Positions 25,144 through 33,650 are shown, counted from the stretch's first letter. The stretch: DNA of 64,000 nt from an uncultured Bacteroidia bacterium (GCA_902800965.1 CADCGK010000005.1:206670-270669); one strand, 5' to 3'. The notes: a model not told the origin generated them from the letters alone. Made by a program: numbers and translations.

Positions 25144-27395
25144 GGCATAATCTCAATTTCGACGCCAAAACCCCATGGGGAAGGATCGGTGTTGCCAATC
25201 AAAGGATCTTCCTTGGTGATGACAGGCGAGAGGCGATAGCTTCCGTAAACGCCCACGTTGATGATGTTCATTATGGAATAGCTGATGCGCGTGAAGGCTC
25301 CGTATTCGAAGCGGTTCATGGCTTTGCATCCGTAATATTCGGTGACTTTCTTTGAATAGTCGTCGCCTGAGATGTGTTGGCCCATGTCATCAGTAATGTA
25401 AGTCTTGTCGGTGATGCGCACACGGCGTGTGATGTTGATGCCACCATAGCCGCCGAGATCCCAGTTGACGCCAATTCTGCGAATCATAATGCGTTGCAAC
25501 AACTCGGCGCGAACCTGCATGCTGCTCAGAACGACTTTGTCGTGATAAGGGTGAACATCGCTGTCCTTGTCTTTGCGGACAAACCTGTTCCAGTCGAGCC
25601 CGAGGCCAACACCTATCTTATATGACTTGCCATACAACCAGCGTTCACCGAAGGCAAAGTGGCGGTTGAAGCCATTCCAAGCGTCATTAAATAGGTTGTA
25701 ATCGTATTGGAAGTAATACGAGTCCATCCAGCCTTCGCCGCTGACTTTTTTGAAGGTGCCGTTTTGGCCGTTGCGTTTGTTGGCTAGCAGGTTGATGTCG
25801 CCGCCCATGCCGCTGATGGGGCAGGAGTCGTAGAAACCGTTGTAGCTGACATTGAGTTTCTTGCCTTGGCCGAAGTCTTTGTTGTTCAACTTGATGCCTT
25901 CAGCTGTTGGAGTGACTTTGTAATAGCCCAGCAGTACTCCGTCGGCACCTTCCACGTTGATGAATACGTCTTTATTCTCGAGGATCTCCGGAACGACGAT
26001 TTTCACGCCGTCCTTTTCTTGGACGAGGGTGAACGAGCGCTCGGCAGGCTTCAGGTCTCCCGTGAAGTAGGCAGCTTGTGGCACACCGTAGCCGTAGGCG
26101 TAGTCGAAGTAGGGGTAGAGGTCGGCGGATTTCTCGATCTCGGCCTTCATCTGAAGGGCGGTAAGGTCGCGTTTGGTCTGCCAGGCACAGGCAGCAAAAC
26201 CAGCGGTCAGGGGGCTGGAGAACGAGGTGCCTGCCGCATAGGTGTAATCGCCATCTGGATCGGCAACGTCAGCCATTCCGAACGCCACCACGTTGGGCTT
26301 GAGCCGTTTGTCAGCTGTAGGGCCGTAGGAACTGAAGCCAACATGTTGGTAATTGTTCAGATTGGCGTTGATGCCGCCGACGGTAAGCACATTCTCCGCA
26401 TCGGCAGGGGTGATGATGGTCATCCATCGGCCGTCGTCGCCTTCGTTGCCTGCTGAGTTGCAGATGAGGATGCCTTTCTCTGCGGCTTTTTGGGCGGCTT
26501 TGGCTACGTAGGAGGTGCCGTCCATGTCCTTGGTCCAGTGACGGTCTTTGCCGTAACCCAGCGAGCTGTTAATGATGTCAGCGCCGTTCTTGTCGGCCCA
26601 CTCGGCACCTTGCGCCCACCACACCTCTTCAATAAACGGCTCGGGTTCGATCTCGGTACGGGCCAACAGGAACTCAGCTCCAGTGGCGAGACCCATTTTC
26701 TGACCGTCTTTGTTGATGCCGGCGATGCAACTCAGTACCATGGTGCCATGGGAACTCCAGCCATAGACATCCTCTTTTTTGTTGGGAAAGTTATAGGTCT
26801 TGAGGATCTGGTGGTTGTCGCGCAGATGCTTGAAGGCCGGATGGGTGTCAACACCGGGGAAGCCGCCGTCCATCACGCAGATGCGGAGTCCCTTGCCATC
26901 GATGCCTTTTTCTTGGAAATACAGGCCTCCGAAACGTTTCACTTGGTCGGTGAGGATGTCAGCCGGTGCGTTAGCGTCGGAATCGTCATTGCGAGGAGCG
27001 GAGCTTTGCGAAGCGACGCGGCAATCCACAGACGCCATTGTTCCGTTGGTAACAATCTCCTGTACCTTGGCCACAAACGGCAGCTGCTCGATCAGCATGG
27101 CGTTTTCCTGGGTGGCGGTAACGCCTAGGGCGTTGAGCCATCGCGACTCTCCGAACACCTCGGTGGAGTAGCCACCGACAGTGCTGATATAACTGTCATT
27201 CAACGGGAAGTTGCTGATGTCGTAGAGGTCGGCGCCGCATTGCCGGTAGCGCTCGATGGCTTTGGAATCAAAATAGGTGTAAGGATCGAACTGGGTGTCG
27301 TTTTTATCGGTGAAAAACACCCAATAGCATTTGTCTTGGGCCATTCCCACTACAGCGAGCAGGGTAAAGATGGCGAGGAAAAGTTGTTTTTTCAT
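25140..27395 (-). CDS. S8 subtilisin-like protease with C-terminal beta-barrel-like domain
   Basis: 751 residues. Signal peptide MKKQLFLAIFTLLAVVGMAQ, propeptide, then the S8 domain with Asp in LRICVMDGGFPG, His in SSHGTMVLSCIAG and Ser in GTSFSSPLTAGFAAC. After a linker, the last 170 or so residues (from about NDAWNGFNRHFAFGERWLYG) are strands of alternating hydrophobicity ending WGFGVEIEI, like small outer-membrane barrels. A surface or outer-membrane protease is inferred. About 17 residues between propeptide and protease (VDCRVASQSS...) come from an in-frame REP-like repeat. The ATG at 27395 gives the signal peptide. Confidence 0.85.
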   Translation of the reverse strand: MKKQLFLAIFTLLAVVGMAQDKCYWVFFTDKNDTQFDPYTYFDSKAIERYRQCGADLYDISNFPLNDSYISTVGGYSTEVFGESRWLNALGVTATQENAMLIEQLPFVAKVQEIVTNGTMASVDCRVASQSSAPRNDDSDANAPADILTDQVKRFGGLYFQEKGIDGKGLRICVMDGGFPGVDTHPAFKHLRDNHQILKTYNFPNKKEDVYGWSSHGTMVLSCIAGINKDGQKMGLATGAEFLLARTEIEPEPFIEEVWWAQGAEWADKNGADIINSSLGYGKDRHWTKDMDGTSYVAKAAQKAAEKGILICNSAGNEGDDGRWMTIITPADAENVLTVGGINANLNNYQHVGFSSYGPTADKRLKPNVVAFGMADVADPDGDYTYAAGTSFSSPLTAGFAACAWQTKRDLTALQMKAEIEKSADLYPYFDYAYGYGVPQAAYFTGDLKPAERSFTLVQEKDGVKIVVPEILENKDVFINVEGADGVLLGYYKVTPTAEGIKLNNKDFGQGKKLNVSYNGFYDSCPISGMGGDINLLANKRNGQNGTFKKVSGEGWMDSYYFQYDYNLFNDAWNGFNRHFAFGERWLYGKSYKIGVGLGLDWNRFVRKDKDSDVHPYHDKVVLSSMQVRAELLQRIMIRRIGVNWDLGGYGGINITRRVRITDKTYITDDMGQHISGDDYSKKVTEYYGCKAMNRFEYGAFTRISYSIMNIINVGVYGSYRLSPVITKEDPLIGNTDPSPWGFGVEIEIMP
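26984..27028. repeat. REP-like element inside the S8 protease gene
   Basis: CGTCATTGCGAGGAGCGG... through GCGGCAATCC, a longer copy of the element at 4605-4636. It keeps the reading frame and encodes a basic, serine-rich linker just before the catalytic domain. Confidence 0.75.
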
Positions 27396-27400
27396 GTTGA

Positions 27401-27436
27401 AAATAATATTACCATGCAAAGATAGCAATATTATTT
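27401..27436. promoter_or_regulatory. Inverted repeat flanking the protease promoter
   Basis: AAATAATATT (27401-27410) and AATATTATTT (27427-27436) flank a minus-strand TATCTTTGC element (27424-27416). The right arm overlaps the stop of the regulator gene. This could be an operator or a weak terminator. Confidence 0.5.
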
Positions 27437-27994
27437 CTTCTCCAATTCGCAAAGGCCATCTTTGTTGCCGATCACGAAAGCCACCGGTGGATTGTTGCCT
27501 TGCACGAGGTCGTTGAGGTAAAGCGGCTCGCCGAGGATAAACAGGCCACAACGAAAGGTGTTGCCCACTTTCAGTTTGGAGTTCTCGGCTTGTTCTACAA
27601 TGAAACAGTAGTCGCCGAGATAGCGGAAAGTGCAGCGGCGGTCGGGCTTCCATGATACGAAAAGCGAGTCGCCGACTGACAAGTCGTCGGTTTTGATGTG
27701 CTTGGTCTGCACTTGGTCGGACCCGTTGTTTTGGTTGATGTGGTTGATGAAGACGTCCCAATCGTTGAACCCGAGGAAATGTGAGAGGATGTCAAGCGTG
27801 CTGTCACGGGTGGTGTCGGGGCCGTCCACATACCCCCAGAGGCGCTTCAGCGTGGAAGAGCTAAGATTCTCGTGAGTGCGTTCCCAGATGATGCCGCTGA
27901 GGAAGATGAAGTCATTGGAGGTCTTCATCTTACGCCCAACGCTTTCTTCGATTTGCTGCTTGAGTTCAGAGATTTCAGGACTGGTTTTCTGCAT
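27431..27994 (-). CDS. Putative DNA-binding regulator A, divergent from a Ser/Thr kinase
   Basis: 187 residues. The N-terminal half (SNDFIFLSGIIWERTHENLS, STLKRLWGYVDG, STLDILSHFLGFNDWDVF) looks like a helical domain seen in many Bacteroidota proteins and probably binds DNA. The C-terminal half is a small beta domain (VGDSLFVSWKPDRRCTFRYL ... PVAFVIGNKDGLCEL). It is a close paralogue of 40610-41173, and both are divergent from related kinases. A direct repeat (28045-28061) sits 39 nt upstream of its -7 element, CATTTTTG (28022-28015), as in the predicted target promoters. DNA binding and control by the kinase are inferred. Confidence 0.75.
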   Translation of the reverse strand: MQKTSPEISELKQQIEESVGRKMKTSNDFIFLSGIIWERTHENLSSSTLKRLWGYVDGPDTTRDSTLDILSHFLGFNDWDVFINHINQNNGSDQVQTKHIKTDDLSVGDSLFVSWKPDRRCTFRYLGDYCFIVEQAENSKLKVGNTFRCGLFILGEPLYLNDLVQGNNPPVAFVIGNKDGLCELEKK

Positions 27995-28044
27995 TGCGAT
28001 TCTGTTTTATGCTGCAAAAATGCCATTTCTTTTCGAGAAAACGA

Positions 28045-28061
28045 AATTCTTTTTGGTTCAT
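28045..28061 (-). promoter_or_regulatory. Predicted operator A1 (kinase A / regulator A)
   Basis: On the minus strand: ATGAACC-AAA-AAGAATT, two half-sites with a 10-bp period, the second degenerate. The first base is 39 nt from the regulator's -7 element. The far edge is 25 nt from the kinase's TAACTTTGC (28086-28094). Confidence 0.5.
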
Positions 28062-28108
28062 TTGGGAATCGTGTTGGACTTTCTGTAACTTTGCTGAAAA
28101 ATAAAGTT

Positions 28109-29221
28109 ATGGACGACGGCAGCACTTCGGGGATCATCAACGGTGGTTTTATCACTGAAACGGATATCTTGACGGTATATGAGTCCTCTTCGTCACGGGG
28201 TTTCAATCAAGTGGTGAAGGTGAGGAGGCAGGGCAAGTGGTTTATTTTGAAAGGTCTGAAGCCTGAATATCGTGAACAGCAGGCCTATATTGAACTGCTG
28301 AAGAAGGAGTTTGAACTGGGCACCCAACTCGACCATCCCAACATTGTGAAGCTGCTCGCCAAGGAGATGAATCCCGAAATCGGGCCTTGCATCGTCATGG
28401 AGTATGTGGATGGCGTCGCTTTGGACGAGTTTTTAGCTGGCAAGCCTTTGGCGGCTGCCCGAAAGAAAGTGGTGGACCAGCTGTTGGATGCCTTGTCCTA
28501 TATCCACGGTAAGCAGATCATCCATCGCGATCTGAAGCCGAGCAATATCTTGGTCACCAGGAATGGAAACAATGTCAAGATCATCGATTTCGGCCTTTCT
28601 GATGCTGACGACTATGCTATTCTGAAACAGCCCGCCGGAACTTTGAAATACATGGCGCCTGAGCAGAAGGAACCAGGCTCGAAGATCGACGGACGTACTG
28701 ATATCTATGCTTTCGGGCTGTTGCTGCGTGAGGTTTTTCCACATCGTTACCAATGTATTGCCGCCAAGTGTTCCCGTGCCGACCGCGACCGTCGTTATTC
28801 CAATGCCGAGGCGGTGAAAAAAGCCTTTGACCGTCGTTCACGTTTGCTTTGGATATTGCCCATTGTACTTGGTTTGGCGTTGGCGGTGATTCCTTCCGTG
28901 TTTATGAAACCCAAGATGGTGGTCAGAACCGATGGCTATTCCGACGAGTTCATGGAGCTGCTTGGCAGGGCGGAGCATATTGTTGACAGCATGTATCAGC
29001 CGGTCATTGATGAGCTGAACGAGGGGAAAAACTATGGTGAGGTGGTTGAAGAATTCAATGAAAGGATGTTGACATGCCGCTCGTTGTTGCAGGGCATTCA
29101 ATCGCCTTTATTAGATGACCGAAAGACGAGTGATGAGTTCCGCAATGCGTGGGAGAAAATCCACAATGATAAATATAGTCAGGTGTGTTTCATGATGTTT
29201 GACCAGGGTCAGTCAAACTAA
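28109..29221 (+). CDS. Membrane Ser/Thr protein kinase A
   Basis: 370 residues. Kinase domain at about 25-255 with the VAIK-type lysine in WFILKGLK, catalytic loop HRDLKPSNILVTRNGNN, IIDFGLSD (the DFG motif) and KYMAPEQ (the APE motif), so it should be active. Then one membrane helix (LLWILPIVLGLALAVIPSVF) and an extracytoplasmic tail of about 90 residues. Its closest relative in the window is the kinase at 41293, which shares most of the catalytic domain; the sensor parts differ. I start it at the ATG at 28109, 14 bp after TAACTTTGC; the frame is open further back, into the regulator gene. A signalling role with regulator A is inferred. Confidence 0.88.
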   Translation: MDDGSTSGIINGGFITETDILTVYESSSSRGFNQVVKVRRQGKWFILKGLKPEYREQQAYIELLKKEFELGTQLDHPNIVKLLAKEMNPEIGPCIVMEYVDGVALDEFLAGKPLAAARKKVVDQLLDALSYIHGKQIIHRDLKPSNILVTRNGNNVKIIDFGLSDADDYAILKQPAGTLKYMAPEQKEPGSKIDGRTDIYAFGLLLREVFPHRYQCIAAKCSRADRDRRYSNAEAVKKAFDRRSRLLWILPIVLGLALAVIPSVFMKPKMVVRTDGYSDEFMELLGRAEHIVDSMYQPVIDELNEGKNYGEVVEEFNERMLTCRSLLQGIQSPLLDDRKTSDEFRNAWEKIHNDKYSQVCFMMFDQGQSN

Positions 29222-29238
29222 GAAAACCTCTTTTTCCT

Positions 29239-29268
29239 TTTGTTTATTCTAAAAATTGTTTATTTTTG
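29239..29268 (+). promoter_or_regulatory. Promoter of the putative small RNA
   Basis: TTTG at 29239-29242, 18 bp, TATTTTTG at 29261-29268. Transcription would start near 29274, with no open frame following for 340 bp. Confidence 0.55.
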
Positions 29269-29273
29269 AAGCG

Positions 29274-29507
29274 TAAAAAGTAATAACAAAGCCTATGGAA
29301 TAATGCCGCAAGGCACGCAAAAGCAAAATACATCACAGATTTAGACGATTAGCGCTATTCTGACTTATCGAAAGTTTGGCGATTTGAGATAAAGAAACCA
29401 GAATAATGCTGAAAGTTGCACGTATAGCGTGTGCTTTTCAACATTCGGTTTCTTTAGGTACGCCAAACACCTCGATAAGCGGATGCAAAAGTATCACGCT
29501 TTTTTTG
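29274..29507 (+). ncRNA. Putative structured small RNA (6S-like long hairpin)
   Basis: The 400-bp gap between kinase A and the next operon holds no gene but a long imperfect hairpin. CTTATCGAAAGTTTGGCG (29364-29381) pairs with CGCCAAACACCTCGATAAG (29461-29479). Inside that, AAAGAAACC pairs with GGTTTCTTT, and an inner stem-loop starts AATGCTGAAAG. A promoter precedes it, and a CAAAAG...CTTTTTTTG stem with a T run ends it (about 29486-29507). Size and rod-like shape recall 6S RNA, but this is a shape comparison only. Confidence 0.5.
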
Positions 29508-29529
29508 TGCTGTCAAGAAACGGCCGAAC

Positions 29530-29546
29530 ATGAACCAAAATGAACC
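29530..29546 (+). promoter_or_regulatory. Predicted operator A2 (nuclease/NTPase operon)
   Basis: ATGAACC-AAA-ATGAACC, a perfect direct repeat with a 10-bp period. Its first base is exactly 40 nt from the weak -7 element TTTCTTTG (29570-29577), the same geometry as at 45350 and 41242. It probably recruits regulator A. Confidence 0.6.
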
Positions 29547-29620
29547 TGAAAAGTTTGCGGGGAAGTGCGTTTCTTTGCGGAAAAGAAATAAAACGATGTT
29601 AAACCACAAATAATATACTT

Positions 29621-29881
29621 ATGAGCGTTGAACACTACAGAAAAAAGCTGGTGGACTTGCGTGCTGCCGTGGCCAAAGAAAAGGAAGCAAAAAAGAGGGA
29701 TAATGAACGTTTTGCCGATTATATCAAAAGCGCATCGTCTCCATCAAGTAAAGCATCTTACAGAAAAAGAAAAATTGATCATGCAGCTTCTCATGATCGT
29801 AGAATTGAAAGGCTAAAAATGGAGATTGAAGATTGCAAAGATTCGTTGGCTCGCGAAAGAGAAAGGGCAAAAAGAAAATAA
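29621..29881 (+). CDS. Small charged coiled-coil protein
   Basis: 86 residues, nearly all charged and predicted helical: MSVEHYRKKLVDLRAAVAKE, a serine-rich centre (SASSPSSKASYRKRK), then ERLKMEIEDCKDSLARERER. No signal peptide. First gene of the plus-strand operon 29621-33650, behind operator A2. It could be a structural or regulatory partner of the nuclease or NTPase encoded downstream. Not recognised as a known family. Confidence 0.7.
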   Translation: MSVEHYRKKLVDLRAAVAKEKEAKKRDNERFADYIKSASSPSSKASYRKRKIDHAASHDRRIERLKMEIEDCKDSLARERERAKRK

Positions 29882-29911
29882 AAACAATGTTTCACTTAAA
29901 TACTTAAAAAC

Positions 29912-30280
29912 ATGGGACTTATCAACAATTTGAAAGACAAATTCAATAAGGCGGAATTTACGGTAGCTCCGCAGAAGAAACTCAAGACCCTCTCCAAAGA
30001 GTTTATGGAGGCATTTGACCTGCAATTAGTGTTCTACAAAGGATCCGTCATTGCCGAAGGCGACTTGACTCTTGCCGCCTTGAATAAGAAAACTGCGAAA
30101 GAGGTGAACGCTAAAGCTGACGGCCTGAAAATCAAAGGTAGTACTAAGGTGGGAGATGCTGAAAAGTTGTTCGACACCAATTTCGGCGTGAAAGTTCAAA
30201 TCAAGGATAAAGCAGGAAAAATCTGTGTTCCCAACGGCATCACCATTGGGCAGGCCGCAAGGGAAGAATATGAAAAATGA
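29912..30280 (+). CDS. Small protein of unknown family, paralogue of 31260-31562
   Basis: 122 residues. After a 20-residue basic start it has the pattern KKLKTLSKEFMEAFDLQLVF, a YKG turn, LTLAALNKK, STKVGDAEKLFDTNFGVKVQ and a closing G-T-GQA-type end. The protein at 31260-31562 has the same pattern (KVKTLKKQFKEAFGATLRVY, KVGNFEDKMKEVFGIKVQV). Alternating beta and alpha segments suggest a compact fold. The stop overlaps the nuclease start by 4 bp, which suggests tight co-translation. Function unknown. Confidence 0.75.
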   Translation: MGLINNLKDKFNKAEFTVAPQKKLKTLSKEFMEAFDLQLVFYKGSVIAEGDLTLAALNKKTAKEVNAKADGLKIKGSTKVGDAEKLFDTNFGVKVQIKDKAGKICVPNGITIGQAAREEYEK

Positions 30281-31203
30281 TTGGAAATAAAGGGAGTACA
30301 TTATCGCTTCGAGAATTGCTCAGCGGTAAAGACGCCGACTTCGACAAGGCAATGACCGATGGTAAAGTGCAACTAATGCGCCTGAAAAACATCGCCATTA
30401 CCATTGACGGGCAAGTGCACAAAGACAAGAATCTCTTTGACCTTTTCCTGAACCATCAGAACGATGGGCTGTTTGAGGATTATGTGCGTGAGCATACTCC
30501 CGTCAATGCCAACTTGCTTATTCAAGCAGACTATGTCATCGCTTTTGTGGCAGATGGCAAGCATTCCCGTTTTGCGGGTGTGTATCAGGTTCTTGGAGAA
30601 GACAAGCGTATCAAAGTGCTGTCAGAAGATCCAAAAAAGAAATACGAAGAAAAAGTTTTTGTAAAAGTTTTGCGGCTGAGAGCCTTTGAACCATTGGGCG
30701 GCCGTGTCCTCGTCGATTGGGGAGGAATGGCCGCCCAGCGGTGGCTGCAATGGTTCAGAGGCGATAAAATTGTGCTTCGCATTGATGAAGGTATCATTCG
30801 CATGATGATTCCTTTTCATTCATATAACGATGTGCTGCTGTCTTTTAAGGAATTGAAAAACCTCATCGACACGGACAATGTGGAATGGCGCGACAAGTTG
30901 AAGGCGGTGAATGGCATCTATGGCATTGTCGACCAAAGTAACGGCAAACTTTATGTCGGCTCGGCCTATGGCAACGAAGGTATCTGGGGCCGCTGGAAAG
31001 TGTATGTCGAGACCAATGGCCACGGCAACAACGACATGCTTGTTGAAATCATCAATAATAACAAGGATTACGCTTGGGACCATTTCCAATGGTTCATCCT
31101 CGAAACCTTTCCCTTGAACGTAACCGATGATTATGCCATCCAAAGGGAAAATCTTTATAAGTTGCAGTTTTGTACTCGATTATTTGGGTATAATAAGAAT
31201 TAA
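30277..31203 (+). CDS. GIY-YIG nuclease-domain protein
   Basis: 308 residues. The C-terminal third (about 208-308) is a GIY-YIG nuclease: NGIYGIVD with LYVGSA gives the name motif, WGRWKVYV supplies the catalytic Arg, and QRENLYK the metal-binding Glu. The first 200 residues are a separate domain without a motif I recognise (it contains ADYVIAFVADGKHSRFAGVY and GGRVLVDWGG), perhaps a sensor or DNA-specificity module. It sits between the two small paralogous proteins and upstream of a KAP NTPase, an arrangement suggestive of defence against foreign DNA; that role is inferred. Confidence 0.82.
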   Translation: MIGNKGSTLSLRELLSGKDADFDKAMTDGKVQLMRLKNIAITIDGQVHKDKNLFDLFLNHQNDGLFEDYVREHTPVNANLLIQADYVIAFVADGKHSRFAGVYQVLGEDKRIKVLSEDPKKKYEEKVFVKVLRLRAFEPLGGRVLVDWGGMAAQRWLQWFRGDKIVLRIDEGIIRMMIPFHSYNDVLLSFKELKNLIDTDNVEWRDKLKAVNGIYGIVDQSNGKLYVGSAYGNEGIWGRWKVYVETNGHGNNDMLVEIINNNKDYAWDHFQWFILETFPLNVTDDYAIQRENLYKLQFCTRLFGYNKN

Positions 31204-31259
31204 AGGAGCATCGCCGAAAATCCTGTAAAGAGTAGGCAAACAATTTAAAACTTATTATT

Positions 31260-31562
31260 ATGGCAGATTTCAGTATTGATGGCCGCATGAAGGTCAAGAC
31301 ATTGAAAAAACAGTTCAAAGAGGCTTTTGGTGCAACTTTGAGAGTTTACAAAGGCCCGGGTTTCGCTGATGATGACGCAACGTTGGCTTCAATTCGTACA
31401 AAAGAAGCTAAAGGCGGCGAAGTGAAAGTGGTCGGCAACATGAAGGTCGGTAACTTTGAGGATAAGATGAAAGAAGTGTTCGGCATTAAAGTTCAGGTTG
31501 CCACTAAAGATGACTCCGCCCTTGCCGACAACGGACTCACCTTGAGCGCTGCGGGAAAATAA
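31260..31562 (+). CDS. Small protein of unknown family, paralogue of 29912-30280
   Basis: 100 residues: MADFSIDGRMKVKTLKKQFK, EAFGATLRVYKGPGFADD, EVKVVGNMKVGNFEDKMKEV and the end ADNGLTLSAAGK. It shares its whole length with the other small protein of the operon, so the pair brackets the GIY-YIG gene. No signal peptide or membrane helix. A hairpin at 31580-31609 follows. Function unknown. Confidence 0.78.
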   Translation: MADFSIDGRMKVKTLKKQFKEAFGATLRVYKGPGFADDDATLASIRTKEAKGGEVKVVGNMKVGNFEDKMKEVFGIKVQVATKDDSALADNGLTLSAAGK

Positions 31563-31579
31563 CCCATTGTTTCTGTAAG

Positions 31580-31609
31580 CGGGGGGCAGGTGCGATGCTT
31601 GCCCCTCCT
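31580..31609 (+). terminator. Hairpin between the small-protein gene and the KAP NTPase gene
   Basis: GGGGGGCA pairs with TTGCCCCTCC around GGTGCGATGC. There is no clean T run after it, so it may be an attenuator or processing site rather than a full terminator. Confidence 0.55.
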
Positions 31610-31623
31610 ATTATATTAAGCCT

Positions 31624-33339
31624 ATGAAATCCAGCATTATCGACGTACCGCGCAAGCACGACCAAGAGGACCTTTTCGGTATCAAGGTGTATCAGGATGC
31701 CCTCGTCAAATACATCAAACTGACCGACACGCCCATAACCATTGCTCTGCAGGGCGAATGGGGTAGTGGCAAGACCTCGCTGATGAACTTGCTTCGCTGG
31801 AATCTCTGTGAGGTGGACGATGCCCCATATTATCCTGTGTGGATTAACACATGGCAATATTCGTTGATGAAATCGCCGCAGCAAGCTATCATCAGCATCT
31901 TGGAGGGCATCGTCAACCAAATCGGTGCGCTCAATCCCAACACCCAAAGGAACGAGAGCATGAAGAAGATTGGTGGGTTGTTCAAGAAAATGGCTACAGT
32001 GGGTGCAAAAGTGGCGATAGGCGTTGCTGGCGGTGATGGAGGTGTGATAGATGACCTTATTGGTAGTAATGAAGCGCAATCCGACATCAACCAACTGAAA
32101 GAAGAGATCGGCAAGCTCATCGATGAAGCCCTAGTCAACGATACTTCAAAAATCGGCTTCACATTCTATATTGACGACCTTGACCGTATTGACCCGCCCG
32201 TTGCAGTTGAAATTCTTGAATTGTTGAAAAATATTTTCGATTTAGAGAAGTGCGTTTTCATTCTAGCCATTGATTATGATGTGGTGATTAAAGGCTTGAA
32301 ACCCAAATTCGGCGAATTGACCGACAAGAACGAGCGTGAGTTCCGTTCTTTCTTCGACAAAATCATCCAATTGCCGTTCTCCATGCCCGTGGCTTCATAT
32401 AATGTCGATACTTTTTTGGTAGATGCCTTGAGTAAAATCGAATTCTTTACACCAAACGAGTTGGCCGATACACAATTGGCCGAGACTTTGTCGGAAGTGG
32501 CAAGGCTTTCGGTGGGCAGTAATCCGCGTTCATTAAAGCGTTTGACAAACACACTTTCGCTTATTTCAATCATCAATGCAGAAAAGAGCTCTGATTCGGG
32601 AGTAAACACCCTAAACAAGACATTGAATTTCTCGCTGGTCTGTATGCAGATTGCCTATCCGTATATATACAACCAATTGACCGAGGAACCCGATTTCAAG
32701 CAATGGAATGAGCGTATTGCATCGAAGTTGAAGCTGCGCCATTTGACCCCAGAGGAAAAAGAGAGTTTAGACGCCACAGAGGAGTTTGATGAGGATTGGG
32801 AGAAAGTGGTTTTTCGCATGTGCCAAAAGGAGACCTACCTCAGTAGCAGGGCATTTCAAGTGTCACAATTGCTGACAAAAATTGCAGAAATCATAAACAA
32901 TGAAAGCCATTTGGGTGAAATTGTTGAATCTACTATCGCGCTTTCTGCAGTCACAAACCTAAAGGCTTTCGATGGCCCGCTGGTAATGAAAAAGTCGAGG
33001 GCTTTGGAAGTAAACACCTTCAACGGCAAGGAAATAAAAGGCAAAGGACGCTTGTGTCATGCTATCGTGAAAAGCTATATAGAGCAGCATCCCGACATTA
33101 CTTTGGCCGAACTGAAGTCGATTTTCAACGTGCCCAAATGTGATTGCATTGTTGAGTCGCTGGAAGTGGCAATGACCATTACGGATAGTTCAGGCAAGGC
33201 CGGTGGTGACCATTATGTCAAAGAAAATGATTGGATTATGACGAAAGAAGGCGCAGTTGTTGTTTGGAGCTATTGGCCGGAACGTTATTATGCGCCGTTT
33301 ATGGAGAAGGTTAAGAAGCTTGGAATCAATTTAGGTTAA
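31624..33339 (+). CDS. KAP family P-loop NTPase
   Basis: 571 residues. Walker A is GEWGSGKTS at about 44-52, and the Walker B region is FYIDDLDRIDPPVAVEILEL followed by CVFILAIDYDVV, both typical of KAP (Kidins220/ARMS/PifA) NTPases. The usual membrane helices between Walker A and B are reduced to one Ala/Gly-rich segment (MATVGAKVAIGVAGGDGGVI). The C-terminal 250 residues are helical with a winged-helix-like end. KAP NTPases include the phage-exclusion protein PifA, which with the nearby nuclease supports a defence role; inference only. Confidence 0.85.
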   Translation: MKSSIIDVPRKHDQEDLFGIKVYQDALVKYIKLTDTPITIALQGEWGSGKTSLMNLLRWNLCEVDDAPYYPVWINTWQYSLMKSPQQAIISILEGIVNQIGALNPNTQRNESMKKIGGLFKKMATVGAKVAIGVAGGDGGVIDDLIGSNEAQSDINQLKEEIGKLIDEALVNDTSKIGFTFYIDDLDRIDPPVAVEILELLKNIFDLEKCVFILAIDYDVVIKGLKPKFGELTDKNEREFRSFFDKIIQLPFSMPVASYNVDTFLVDALSKIEFFTPNELADTQLAETLSEVARLSVGSNPRSLKRLTNTLSLISIINAEKSSDSGVNTLNKTLNFSLVCMQIAYPYIYNQLTEEPDFKQWNERIASKLKLRHLTPEEKESLDATEEFDEDWEKVVFRMCQKETYLSSRAFQVSQLLTKIAEIINNESHLGEIVESTIALSAVTNLKAFDGPLVMKKSRALEVNTFNGKEIKGKGRLCHAIVKSYIEQHPDITLAELKSIFNVPKCDCIVESLEVAMTITDSSGKAGGDHYVKENDWIMTKEGAVVVWSYWPERYYAPFMEKVKKLGINLG

Positions 33340-33344
33340 AGCAT

Positions 33345-33650
33345 ATGATAACAGCATTATTATGGGTTTTCCAAATGATTTCGCCGATACTTACCATCCT
33401 TGGGGCATTGGTGTTATTCGGCGGTGGGTTTGAAGGACATGAGTTTATTGTCGGAGCAGTTTTGGGAGTGCTTGGTCTCATTGTTGGATGGTCAACATGG
33501 GGTCAAGAAGTGCCGCCTCGTTGGTTTTGGGTAAAGTCAAAACTCGAATTGTTTGACAATCGGATTTGGAATGCGTTTAGCTACGCTTTTCAGTTTTTCA
33601 TGATGCCTTTTGGTATCACGGGAATCATTGAGATAATTGATAGGTTATGA
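33345..33650 (+). CDS. Small membrane protein
   Basis: 101 residues with two to three hydrophobic segments (LTILGALVLFGGG, FIVGAVLGVLGLIVGW and FQFFMMPFGITGII). It begins 5 bp after the KAP gene stop, so it is probably co-translated with it and could provide its membrane anchor. No family recognised. Confidence 0.7.
   Translation: MITALLWVFQMISPILTILGALVLFGGGFEGHEFIVGAVLGVLGLIVGWSTWGQEVPPRWFWVKSKLELFDNRIWNAFSYAFQFFMMPFGITGIIEIIDRL

Noticed and set aside
27396..27761. N-terminal extension of the S8 protease
   Set aside because: The extension overlaps the regulator A gene and lies upstream of the protease promoter; the signal peptide begins at 27395.
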